64,000 nucleotides of DNA from the NCBI GenBank assembly GCA_913774355.1, contig CAJYGB010000016.1:62001-126000 (forward strand). Direction: 5' to 3'. Below are positions 24,268 through 31,466 of this stretch, piece after piece. The stretch comes from an uncultured Chryseobacterium sp. GTDB lineage: Bacteria > Bacteroidota > Bacteroidia > Flavobacteriales > Weeksellaceae. Each line of letters starts with the position of its first letter. Position 1 is the stretch's first letter. A program made the translations under genes and the position numbers. The notes beneath the pieces are model-generated. The model was not told the DNA's origin, made no database searches, and saw nothing but the letters and a program-made list of their open reading frames with translations.

Positions 24268-25245
24268 ATGTTTTCAGTGAATCATCAAAAATTTTTGGAA
24301 ATGGACGAGCTTTCGCTTCAGAAGGTTCCTTATTTTTTCATCATTGATTTTCTTGGAGAAAAGGTTGAAATCTTCAGAGAGCACGAGATCAAAAAAGCAG
24401 GCTTACAGATTGATTTTCAGAATTTTTCAACGCCAGAAATGCCAGATCCGTTACAAAAAAAAATGGAATGGAAATCATATCCCGAAACACGGGAACATTT
24501 TAAGGCAGGTTTTGATAAAGTTCAGAAAAATATCCGCCTCGGAAATTCGTATCTTGTCAATTATACCCGGAAAACAAAGATCGAAACCAATTTAACCCTT
24601 GAAGAAATATTTTTTCATTCCTCGGCGAAATATAAAGTTTTGTATAAAGATTTTTTCGTATTTTTTTCTCCTGAAACTTTTGTAAAGATCACTAACGGAA
24701 ACATTTCGACCTACCCGATGAAAGGCACCATCGATGCATCACTGGACAATGCCGCCGAAATCCTGAAAAACGATAAAAAGGAGAAGGCCGAACATTATAC
24801 GGTCGTCGATCTGCTCCGGAATGATCTCAGCATGGTGGCAGATGAGGTAAAGGTGGATAAGTTTCAGTACATTGATTTCATCAAAACCAAGCAGAAAGAC
24901 CTATATGCCATGAGTTCCGAAATTTCAGGAAAACTCAAGCCTGAATTTGAAGGGAAACTAGGCAGCATCATGAAAACACTGGTTCCTGCCGGTTCTATTT
25001 TAGGGGCTCCGAAGCCGAAAACAATGGAGATCATCCTTGAGGCGGAAGGCTACGACAGAGGCTATTACACCGGCGTTTGCGGCTGGTTCGACGGAAAAAA
25101 TACAGATAGCTGTGTGATGATCCGTTTTATTGAAAAAGAAGGCGAGTCGCTTTATTTCAAAAGTGGCGGCGGAATTACCCATATGAGCGTATTAGAAGAC
25201 GAATATCAGGAAATGAAAAATAAAATCTATGTCCCAATTCATTGA
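24268..25245 (+). CDS. pabB: Aminodeoxychorismate synthase component I-like (anthranilate synthase/PabB family)
   Basis: A 325-aa chorismate-binding enzyme, shorter than full PabB (about 450), lacking most of the N-terminal domain, as in other compact Bacteroidetes members. Motifs are STYPMKGTIDAS, HYTVVDLLRNDLSMVA, PAGSILGAPKPKTMEII and GYYTGVCGWFDG. With glutamine amidotransferase help it forms 4-amino-4-deoxychorismate for folate. It overlaps the lyase gene by 17 nt. The ATG at 24268 is only 5 nt after the -7 box, so either the mRNA is nearly leaderless or the true start is ATG 24301 (MDELSLQK). Confidence 0.87.
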   Translation: MFSVNHQKFLEMDELSLQKVPYFFIIDFLGEKVEIFREHEIKKAGLQIDFQNFSTPEMPDPLQKKMEWKSYPETREHFKAGFDKVQKNIRLGNSYLVNYTRKTKIETNLTLEEIFFHSSAKYKVLYKDFFVFFSPETFVKITNGNISTYPMKGTIDASLDNAAEILKNDKKEKAEHYTVVDLLRNDLSMVADEVKVDKFQYIDFIKTKQKDLYAMSSEISGKLKPEFEGKLGSIMKTLVPAGSILGAPKPKTMEIILEAEGYDRGYYTGVCGWFDGKNTDSCVMIRFIEKEGESLYFKSGGGITHMSVLEDEYQEMKNKIYVPIH

Positions 25246-25855
25246 AAGTATTAAAGTAGAAGATCAGGAAATTTTCTTGTTGGAATTTCATCAGAAGCGT
25301 GTAGACCAGACTTTCGCCCATTTCGGGAAAGAAGGCTCCATAGATCTGGCAAAAATTTATAAGCACCTGGAACATGACGAAGACGGGCTTTTCAAACTGA
25401 GAATTGTCTATGACCTGGATAAAAAAATCCGTACCCAGATGATTCCTTACGCCATTCCCGAACTGGAGGATTTTCAACTGGTGGAAAACAACAGCTTCGA
25501 TTATTCCTTCAAATCCGAAGACCGTAAGGAACTGGAAAGGATGAAGATGAAATCCAAAGCGGAGGAAATCATCATTGTGAAGAATAACCATATTACGGAT
25601 ACGTCTTACAGCAACCTTCTGTTCAAAAAAGGCAAAGACTGGTTCACGCCTTCCACCTACCTTCTGAACGGCGTGCAAAGGCAGAACCTTTTAAAGCATA
25701 AGAAAATCAAAGAAACGGAAATCACCTTACAAAACCTTAAGGAGTTTTCTCATTTCCAGATGATCAATGCACTGAATGATTTTGATGAAAACTTTATTTA
25801 CCCGATTGATCGTATCATCAACCTGCCGGGAAATGAAGACTACCTTGAACTTTAA
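25229..25855 (+). CDS. pabC: Aminotransferase class IV / aminodeoxychorismate lyase-like
   Basis: 208 aa, PLP fold-type IV. The likely catalytic Lys is in YSFKSEDRKELERM. The later EEIIIVKNNHITDTSYSNLLF matches the family pattern for phosphate and cofactor contact (usual form DE.l.l..G.v.E.s..N). Overlap with pabB by 17 nt supports the PabC role of releasing pyruvate from aminodeoxychorismate to give p-aminobenzoate. It is shorter than E. coli PabC (269 aa). Its stop overlaps the menD stop by 4 nt in convergent orientation. Confidence 0.8.
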   Translation: MSQFIESIKVEDQEIFLLEFHQKRVDQTFAHFGKEGSIDLAKIYKHLEHDEDGLFKLRIVYDLDKKIRTQMIPYAIPELEDFQLVENNSFDYSFKSEDRKELERMKMKSKAEEIIIVKNNHITDTSYSNLLFKKGKDWFTPSTYLLNGVQRQNLLKHKKIKETEITLQNLKEFSHFQMINALNDFDENFIYPIDRIINLPGNEDYLEL

Positions 25856-27528
25856 TTTTCCTTTAAAAAATTAAAATACGCTTTCTGTATATCCGCATTA
25901 TGCATCGCCATGGTATTTACTTCCAGTATTTTAGGCTGCGTATCCGGCTTGAAGAAATTCTCCAGTACTCGGTCTAAGGTTACCTCTTCATCCACTTTGG
26001 TATATGAAAACCCGAAATGCTTCGCCAGGTGCTCTGCATTTTTATGGTGCTTTGTGGCAATAAATTCATCCAGCGTATTCGGGTTGGCATTTCCCGGTCC
26101 CGGAATAATTTTAAAAATATTACCTTCCCCGTTGTTAAAGATGATAATTCTTACAAACGGCGGAATGTACTGGTTCCACAGCCCGTTGATGTCATAGAAA
26201 AAACTTAAATCCCCCGTGATCAGTAAAGTCGGATTTGTATTTTTGATGGCAAATCCCATCGCCGTTGAGGTAGAACCGTCGATTCCGCTGGTTCCCCGGT
26301 TGCAGTAGATTTTTCTTCTACCATAATCAAAGAGCTGTGCATAGCGGATCGCCGAGCTGTTGCTGAAATGGATATTGTAATTTTCAGGAACCGTCTGGGT
26401 GGTTTTATGGAAGAAATAAAAATCCGAAAAATCCACCGTGCTTAAAAACTTTTCGTGCTTGGCATCTTTCTTATCCCGCAGTACATCCCAGAGATTGTAA
26501 TAAGGCCTCGGCTCAAGATTAATAAAGCTCAATAGTTTCGAAAAGAAAACTTCCGGCTTCACTTCGATCTTTTCCGTTAGAGCAAAATACGTATCCGGTT
26601 GCCACACGGGGTCAAGATGCCAGTGCTGCTTCGGTTTTGCTTTTCTTAAAAACTGTTTTACTTTTTTGGAAACGACGTTTTGCCCTACTGTAATCAGCAA
26701 ATCAGGTGCATACATTTTAAAATCCTCTTCGGTAAAGTTGAAAACATACCGGTCGATATGCCTGAAAAATTTTTCGTGATATAAATTGGAATTGGCTTCG
26801 CTCAGTACCACGACCGTATGATTCTTCACCAACTGCGTCAGCTGGTTTTCCAGCTCTGGACTGTGGTCTTTGGTTCCTACCAGGATCATGATTCTCTGTG
26901 ACGTATTCCAGTCGGCAATAAGATTGGACGGCACTTCATATTCTTTCTGACGGATGTTTTTTTCCACTGTCGGAAAAGTCGGTAGCTCGGAAATCAACTC
27001 ATACAGAGGCTCTTCCAGTGGAATATTGATGTGTACCGGTCCCTGCTTTTCAATACAGAGCTCGATCGCTGTTTTGATAATGCCGAAATTATGGTCCTCT
27101 GCATTTTCCTTGCCGTCTTCCATCAGCTGGAAATCGCCGTAGGAATGCTGATGAAAAAGATTATTCTGCCGGATGGTCTGCCCGTCGAAGATATCCACAT
27201 AATCCATCGGCCGGTCCGCCGTAAGCACCAGCAACGGAATGTTGGAATAAAAAGCTTCCGTAACAGCAGGATAATAATTCGCTGCCGCAGAACCGCTGGT
27301 ACAGGTGATGGCCACCGGTTTTTTCTCGCTCATTGCCATTCCCATTCCTACAAAAGCCGCACTTCTTTCATCTACAATACTGTAACAGTTGAAACTGTCG
27401 ATCTCTGAAAAATGAATCGCCAAAGGGGCATTTCTGGATCCGGGTGAAACAATGATATCTGAAATTCCGTATTGCTGAAGAAGGTGCGCGAGTATCTGAA
27501 TACTTCTCTTGGAAGAATATTTTTTCAT
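25852..27528 (-). CDS. menD: 2-succinyl-5-enolpyruvyl-6-hydroxy-3-cyclohexene-1-carboxylate synthase
   Basis: MenD (558 aa, full length) is a thiamine-diphosphate enzyme that joins isochorismate and 2-oxoglutarate in menaquinone synthesis. N-terminal motifs are SPGSRNAPLAIHF and IVDERSAAFVGMGMA (the ThDP-activating Glu lies in this region in the family), followed by TCTSGSAAANYYPAVTEA and LTADRP. The C-terminal ThDP-binding motif is TGDLSFFYDINGLWN ... NNGEGNIF. Menaquinone is the main quinone in flavobacteria. It converges on the pabBC-like pair, which also draws on chorismate. Confidence 0.96.
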   Translation of the reverse strand: MKKYSSKRSIQILAHLLQQYGISDIIVSPGSRNAPLAIHFSEIDSFNCYSIVDERSAAFVGMGMAMSEKKPVAITCTSGSAAANYYPAVTEAFYSNIPLLVLTADRPMDYVDIFDGQTIRQNNLFHQHSYGDFQLMEDGKENAEDHNFGIIKTAIELCIEKQGPVHINIPLEEPLYELISELPTFPTVEKNIRQKEYEVPSNLIADWNTSQRIMILVGTKDHSPELENQLTQLVKNHTVVVLSEANSNLYHEKFFRHIDRYVFNFTEEDFKMYAPDLLITVGQNVVSKKVKQFLRKAKPKQHWHLDPVWQPDTYFALTEKIEVKPEVFFSKLLSFINLEPRPYYNLWDVLRDKKDAKHEKFLSTVDFSDFYFFHKTTQTVPENYNIHFSNSSAIRYAQLFDYGRRKIYCNRGTSGIDGSTSTAMGFAIKNTNPTLLITGDLSFFYDINGLWNQYIPPFVRIIIFNNGEGNIFKIIPGPGNANPNTLDEFIATKHHKNAEHLAKHFGFSYTKVDEEVTLDRVLENFFKPDTQPKILEVNTMAMHNADIQKAYFNFLKEN

Positions 27529-27613
27529 AGTACAAATTTAATTGATAAATGCTTAACACAAAAAAGAAATTAATTTAAAAATCTGTAATTTAGCCATTCG
27601 TAAATTTCTAAAA

Positions 27614-28564
27614 ATGGATAAAATACCTAGTGTAGACCTGCGTGATTTCCTTTCGGGTGACCCGGAACGCAAACAGAAATTTGTAAATGAAATCGGAAAA
27701 GCTTATGAAGAAATTGGTTTTGTAGCCTTAAAGGGCCATTTTCTTGATGATCAGTTGGTAGAGGAATTGTATGGAGAGGTAAAAAACTTTTTTGAACTGC
27801 CTACGGAAACGAAACAGAAGTATGAGATTCCGGGAATCGGCGGACAGCGGGGCTATGTCGGCTTCGGTAAAGAAACGGCAAAAGGCTTTAAAAAGGGAGA
27901 CCTGAAAGAGTTCTGGCATTTCGGACAATACGTGTCTGAAGATTCCAGGTACAAAGACGAGTATCCCGACAATGTTATTGTTGAAGAACTTCCCAAGTTC
28001 AATGAAGTAGGAAAAGAGGCGTACCAGATGCTGGAAAAAACAGGACAGTATGTTTTGAGAGCATTGGCACTGTATCTTGGTCTTGATGAATTTTATTTTG
28101 ATGACAAGATTGCTGAAGGAAACTCTATTTTAAGACCGATCCATTATCCGCCGATCACAGAGGAACCGGATGATGCGGTAAGAGCAGCGGCTCACGGAGA
28201 CATCAATTTAATAACCTTATTAATGGGTTCGCAGGGAAAAGGCCTTCAGGTTCAGAACCACAAAGGTGAATGGATCGACGCAATCGCAGAACCGGACGAA
28301 CTGATGATTAATGTAGGTGATATGTTATCCAGACATACCAACAACAAGCTGAAGTCTACCATCCACCGGGTGGTGAACCCGCCAAGGGAATTGTGGGGAA
28401 CTTCAAGATATTCCATTCCATTCTTTATGCACCCGGTAAGCTCTATGTCGCTAAATGCACTGGAAAACTGTGTGGATGAAAATCATCCGAAACTGTACGA
28501 AGATACGACGGCTGGTGAATTTCTGCATGAAAGACTTATTGAATTAGGATTAATTAAAAAATAA
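27614..28564 (+). CDS. Isopenicillin N synthase-family 2-oxoglutarate/Fe(II) oxygenase
   Basis: 316 aa. The N-terminal DIOX_N part (IPSVDLRDFLSG ... GFVALKGHFL) precedes the double-stranded beta-helix core. Iron ligands are His and Asp in AAHGDINLITLL (near residues 194-196) and His in STIHRVVNPP (near 251). RYSIPFF supplies the Arg-x-Ser that binds 2-oxoglutarate. Closely similar bacterial proteins are common; the substrate is not known and antibiotic synthesis should not be assumed. It is monocistronic with a terminator, and a parS site follows. Confidence 0.88.
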   Translation: MDKIPSVDLRDFLSGDPERKQKFVNEIGKAYEEIGFVALKGHFLDDQLVEELYGEVKNFFELPTETKQKYEIPGIGGQRGYVGFGKETAKGFKKGDLKEFWHFGQYVSEDSRYKDEYPDNVIVEELPKFNEVGKEAYQMLEKTGQYVLRALALYLGLDEFYFDDKIAEGNSILRPIHYPPITEEPDDAVRAAAHGDINLITLLMGSQGKGLQVQNHKGEWIDAIAEPDELMINVGDMLSRHTNNKLKSTIHRVVNPPRELWGTSRYSIPFFMHPVSSMSLNALENCVDENHPKLYEDTTAGEFLHERLIELGLIKK

Positions 28565-28568
28565 TAAG

Positions 28569-28597
28569 AAACCGGGTTTTTACACCCGGTTTTATTT
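28569..28597 (+). terminator. Terminator of the oxygenase gene
   Basis: The stem AAACCGGGT / ACCCGGTTT followed by TATTTTAT; directly upstream of the parS-like palindrome. Confidence 0.8.
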
Positions 28598-28603
28598 TAT
28601 ACC

Positions 28604-28619
28604 AGTTTCACGTGAAACC
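28604..28619. other. parS-like centromere site (ParB binding)
   Basis: AGTTTCACGTGAAACC matches the widely conserved parS consensus TGTTTCACGTGAAACA at 14 of 16 positions; the inner 14 bp GTTTCACGTGAAAC is a perfect palindrome. It is in a non-coding gap, as some parS sites are. In most bacteria parS sites cluster near oriC, so this suggests an origin-proximal window. parA and parB are not in the window. Confidence 0.85.
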
Positions 28620-28641
28620 TTTTAAGATAGCCCTTTAAAAA

Positions 28642-28911
28642 TTATCCTGTAATACAATAAAATTCAGGACATGGAGTCGTCTGCACCACGGTTCCCCACG
28701 GGCAGATACAGGTATAGGTACTACCACCGGGATTTCCCGGACCACCGCCACCGGGATCCGGTGAATAAGGTATACATTTTCCGCCGGAACATATCTCGTT
28801 GGCTCCGCAGCCCCCCGTTCCCGGGCCGTCACCTTCAAAACAGAATGCCGGAGGAGCACCGGCAGATATTCCTTTCTTTTCTTCTCTTGAAAGCTTTTTG
28901 AAATTTTTCAT
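28642..28911 (-). CDS. Bacteriocin-like peptide precursor, Cys/Gly/Pro-rich (89 aa)
   Basis: The leader MKNFKKLSREEKKGISAG matches the 8380-8544 and 29132-29296 peptides, with AG in place of GG at the expected cleavage point. The core is about 70 residues with eight Cys and a Pro/Gly-rich linker (SPDPGGGGPGNPGG). The Cys occur as two groups of four, suggesting two disulfide-bonded mini-domains. A 28-nt motif (28933-28960) lies in its leader region. No export or immunity gene is nearby. A secreted antimicrobial or cell-surface peptide is plausible; the function is inferred from the leader. Confidence 0.75.
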   Translation of the reverse strand: MKNFKKLSREEKKGISAGAPPAFCFEGDGPGTGGCGANEICSGGKCIPYSPDPGGGGPGNPGGSTYTCICPWGTVVQTTPCPEFYCITG

Positions 28912-28932
28912 AGCTTTTGATTTTAATATTTT

Positions 28933-28960
28933 CCTACTCTTCCAGCTTTTCGGATTCCGC
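28933..28960 (-). promoter_or_regulatory. Conserved 28-nt leader motif upstream of bacteriocin-like gene (copy B)
   Basis: On the minus strand it reads GCGGAATCCGAAAAGC, then TGGAAGAGTAGG, ending 21 nt before the ATG at 28911. Compare copy A at 8567-8594. A degenerate -7-like TTAGTTTG lies 25 nt upstream (28986-28993), matching the 24-nt distance in copy A. Confidence 0.65.
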
Positions 28961-29131
28961 TTTATTTTTTAAAATTAAAAATTTTCAAACTAACAATCAA
29001 ACATTTAGCCTTATTTATTCACATTAAAATGAATTTTACACTAATTCGGAAAACAAAATATACCACAGTTCATTGATATATTATTTTTTTGATTAACTTT
29101 ACTTTAGTATCAAACTTTTAACTCAAACCAT

Positions 29132-29296
29132 ATGAAAAATTTAAAAAAACTAAACAAAACACAATTAAAAAGCATTAAAGGAGGCGGAGGAATCAAGCCG
29201 GTTCCGGAGCCGGAATTCTGCATGTATGCTTGCGGTAATATGATAATCTGTGCCACATGCAGCGATGATTTCAAATGTCCGGATGATTCGATCTAA
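29132..29296 (+). CDS. Bacteriocin-like peptide with double-glycine leader (54 aa)
   Basis: The sequence MKNLKKLNKTQLKSIKGGGG is followed by a core IKPVPEPEFCMYACGNM with five Cys in total (FC, AC, IC, TC, KC). The leader is the clearest GG type of the three peptides in the window. It is divergent from the 89-aa peptide gene, 220 bp away. It has its own terminator, and a TACTTTAG -7-like box lies about 22 nt upstream (29103-29110). Its leader region lacks the 28-nt motif. No modification enzymes are adjacent. The role is unknown. Confidence 0.75.
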   Translation: MKNLKKLNKTQLKSIKGGGGIKPVPEPEFCMYACGNMIICATCSDDFKCPDDSI

Positions 29297-29323
29297 GATA
29301 GAGATCCTTCTGTGAAATAATAA

Positions 29324-29356
29324 AAACCGTTCCTTTTTGGAACGGTTTATTTTTTA
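29324..29356 (+). terminator. Terminator of the 54-aa peptide gene
   Basis: A perfect 10-bp stem AAACCGTTCC / GGAACGGTTT, loop TTTTT, then ATTTTTTAT. Confidence 0.85.
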
Positions 29357-29513
29357 TCAAAAAAAATATAGAGATTTTAAAATGGCGTAATATTTCTTTA
29401 ATGCAAAAATCTTAATCCAAATCACATATCAGGAGAACAAAGGGAAAATTAGATGTAACTTTGAGTTATAGACCTTTTTCCTTTCAATAATTCTGAAACT
29501 GCACTGTAAAAAA

Positions 29514-30560
29514 TTAATCAAACAGTCTCAACTGCTGATCTTTCGCTCCGGTAAAGTTTTGGGTTGAAAGTTTGGGAAAATCTGTTCCGTCAAAGAATTT
29601 TTTCCTTCCTATTTTGAAGGTATTGTGAATCATGTCGGCAATATTTCCTTCACCTTTTTGCCGGTCGAAATATCTTTTCTCGCCTAATTTTCCACCGCGC
29701 ATTGACCGGATCAGGTTCAAAACCTTCTGCGCGCGGTCCGGAAAAGCATGTTCGATCCAATTGACGAAAACCGGCTCTACGGAATCATTCAGCCGTACCA
29801 GCGTATACCCGAAACTCTTCGCACCTGCCTCAGAAACAGCCTTCAGGATAGACAGCGGTTCATCGCTGTTCAGCCCAGGAATAATCGGTGCTACCATCAC
29901 ATTTACCGGAATTTTATTTTCCGAAAGGATTTCTATGGCTTTTAGTTTATTTTTTACAGCACTTGTCCGGGGTTCCATTTTCCGTCTCAACGTTTCATTG
30001 ATTGTGGGAATGCTCAGTGAAACCGAAACGAGGTTTTGTTCCGCCAAAGGTCTTAAAATATCGATATCCCTCAGCACCAAAGCATTTTTTGTGAGAACAT
30101 GCACGGGATGCCGGTAATCCAGACAGACCTGCAGGATTTTCCGGGTGATCTCAAACTGGCGTTCTGCCGGCTGGTAGCAGTCGGTATTCCCGGAAAGTAA
30201 AATCGGAGCCGGCCGGTAACCTCTTTTCTGAAAGAATTTCTCCAATAGTTCAGGAGCATTTTTCTTCACCATGATCTTTCTTTCAAAATCAATTCCGGCG
30301 CTGTAGCCCCAGTATTCGTGGGTAGGCCGTGCAAAACAGTAGGAACAGCCATGCTCACAACCCTGGTAAGGATTCATGGAATACTCCATGGGCAGATCCT
30401 CACTTTTAACCTGATTAACAATGGTTTTCGGAAAAACTTCAGTGAAGGATGTTTTTATCGTTTCGAAGTCCTCTTCTTCCGGTTCATAGGTATAGCGGTC
30501 GAAACGGTTGATGACATTTCGCTGAGCACCCTGACCTTTTATGATATCCTCGTTCTGCAT
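29514..30560 (-). CDS. PA0069-family radical SAM protein
   Basis: 348 aa. The 4Fe-4S cluster motif is CEHGCSYC (Cys68, Cys72, Cys75) preceded by SMNPYQG, the signature of the PA0069/SplB-like radical SAM group. FARPTHEYWGYSAGIDFERKI and later HVLTKNALVLRD also fit. The C-terminal extension is basic. The reaction is unknown; SplB repairs spore photoproduct, but this subgroup lacks such evidence. The gene is monocistronic, with a palindrome at 30610-30624 upstream of its start. Confidence 0.85.
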   Translation of the reverse strand: MQNEDIIKGQGAQRNVINRFDRYTYEPEEEDFETIKTSFTEVFPKTIVNQVKSEDLPMEYSMNPYQGCEHGCSYCFARPTHEYWGYSAGIDFERKIMVKKNAPELLEKFFQKRGYRPAPILLSGNTDCYQPAERQFEITRKILQVCLDYRHPVHVLTKNALVLRDIDILRPLAEQNLVSVSLSIPTINETLRRKMEPRTSAVKNKLKAIEILSENKIPVNVMVAPIIPGLNSDEPLSILKAVSEAGAKSFGYTLVRLNDSVEPVFVNWIEHAFPDRAQKVLNLIRSMRGGKLGEKRYFDRQKGEGNIADMIHNTFKIGRKKFFDGTDFPKLSTQNFTGAKDQQLRLFD

Positions 30561-30609
30561 TGTTGATGTAAAATTAAAAGGTAATTTCTAGAAAACCATT
30601 ACATTTTAC

Positions 30610-30624
30610 GTTACAATTTGTAAC
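30610..30624. promoter_or_regulatory. 15-bp perfect palindrome, candidate operator
   Basis: GTTACAATTTGTAAC is a perfect odd palindrome 50 nt upstream of the radical SAM start. It resembles a regulator half-site pair (TTACA/TGTAA). The regulator is unknown. Confidence 0.4.
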
Positions 30625-30656
30625 AAAAAAAATCCAACACTGTAATAGTGCCGGAT
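30625..30656 (-). terminator. Terminator of the 64-aa gene
   Basis: On the minus strand ATCCGGCACT pairs with AGTGTTGGAT (two G-U pairs) and is followed by eight T. Confidence 0.75.
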
Positions 30657-30682
30657 CTACATAATAAGGATATATTTTGTAA

Positions 30683-30877
30683 CTACTTCAATGCATAAAA
30701 TTCGATACCGTGATATTCGTCATCATGATTTTTACCCTCAAAATGACGGTGATAATCCGAATAGGCATCGCTGTATTTTTTATCTTTTCTGTGTAAAATT
30801 TTCTTTATTCCGATGATACTTAATACCGCCAAAAGACCTACTCCTCCTGCCAGTAAAACGCCGACTTCTTTTTTCAT
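30683..30877 (-). CDS. Small membrane protein, 64 aa
   Basis: One N-terminal helix (VGVLLAGGVGLLAVLSIIGI) is followed by a charged, His/Asp/Tyr-rich tail (KKYSDAYSDYHRHFEGKNHDD). No family is recognised. A strong minus-strand terminator right after the stop supports expression. It is divergent from the gene starting at 31051. Confidence 0.6.
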   Translation of the reverse strand: MKKEVGVLLAGGVGLLAVLSIIGIKKILHRKDKKYSDAYSDYHRHFEGKNHDDEYHGIEFYALK

Positions 30878-31050
30878 ATTTCGTCTGATTTATGTACCGG
30901 TACCAACTGCAAAAAGTATACCCAAGATCGTTTATGTATTATAAATTTTGTTAATATCAAACCTCTCTTTTTAACAGCTGCAATACAACCGGAATACCAT
31001 GTTTTAAAGTGCAATGGTTTAATTCTTGCAGGTTTAACGAAAAAATTATT

Positions 31051-31404
31051 ATGGATAGTACAGGAAATATTGATAAGATGACCACATTGAGCCAGGTAAT
31101 GGCCAAACTGGCACAGAAAGGCGTACACCGGGAGTTCAGAATGAATGAAAACTGCGAAATGAAATTTGAAAATTCCGAAAAGATTTATCAGCCACATGAG
31201 CTGACCATCGTGAAAACCTATCGTTTTGAAGGTCCGAGTGCTCCGGACGACAACGCGGTTCTGTATGTCGTAAAAGATGATGCCGGAAACATGGGAATGA
31301 TTATTGACTCTTACGGAGCCGAAAGCAATTACCCCGGTGAGGATTTCGACAAGTTTTTACGAGCGGTCCCGATCCTTGAAAGTCATGAGTTTGATTTCGA
31401 ATAA
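31051..31404 (+). CDS. Conserved hypothetical protein, 117 aa
   Basis: I start at ATG 31051 (MDSTGNIDKMTTLSQVMAKL); an in-frame ATG at 31009 would add 14 residues lacking family character. The pattern MTTLSQVMAKLAQKGVHREFRM, then YQPHELTIVKTYRFEG and NAVLYVVKDDAGNMGMIIDSYG fits a small flavobacterial family that databases have often labelled phosphoribosylpyrophosphate synthetase. It has no PRPP-synthetase motif, so that name is likely wrong. It is soluble and has no signal peptide. Its terminator overlaps the last codons of the convergent gene. Confidence 0.7.
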   Translation: MDSTGNIDKMTTLSQVMAKLAQKGVHREFRMNENCEMKFENSEKIYQPHELTIVKTYRFEGPSAPDDNAVLYVVKDDAGNMGMIIDSYGAESNYPGEDFDKFLRAVPILESHEFDFE

Positions 31405-31425
31405 ACAGCCAACTTTATATCTGCA

Positions 31426-31466
31426 ATAAATCCGGAAATTAATTATTTCCGGATTTATCTTTTTTC
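31426..31466. terminator. Terminator shared by convergent genes
   Basis: A perfect 14-bp inverted repeat ATAAATCCGGAAAT / ATTTCCGGATTTAT, followed by a T-rich run on the plus strand. The right arm lies inside the last codons of the minus-strand AsmA-like gene. Confidence 0.75.

Noticed and set aside
27614..28564. Beta-lactam biosynthesis from the isopenicillin-N-synthase-like gene
   Set aside because: The name is only a family label; no NRPS or other pathway genes are present.
29456..29463. TAACTTTG on the plus strand as a promoter of an unknown transcript
   Set aside because: It matches the -7 consensus but no gene or terminator follows in that direction before the convergent radical SAM gene; probably chance in AT-rich DNA.
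31051..31404. Phosphoribosylpyrophosphate synthetase
   Set aside because: The label seems inherited; the protein is 117 aa and lacks any PRPP-binding motif.
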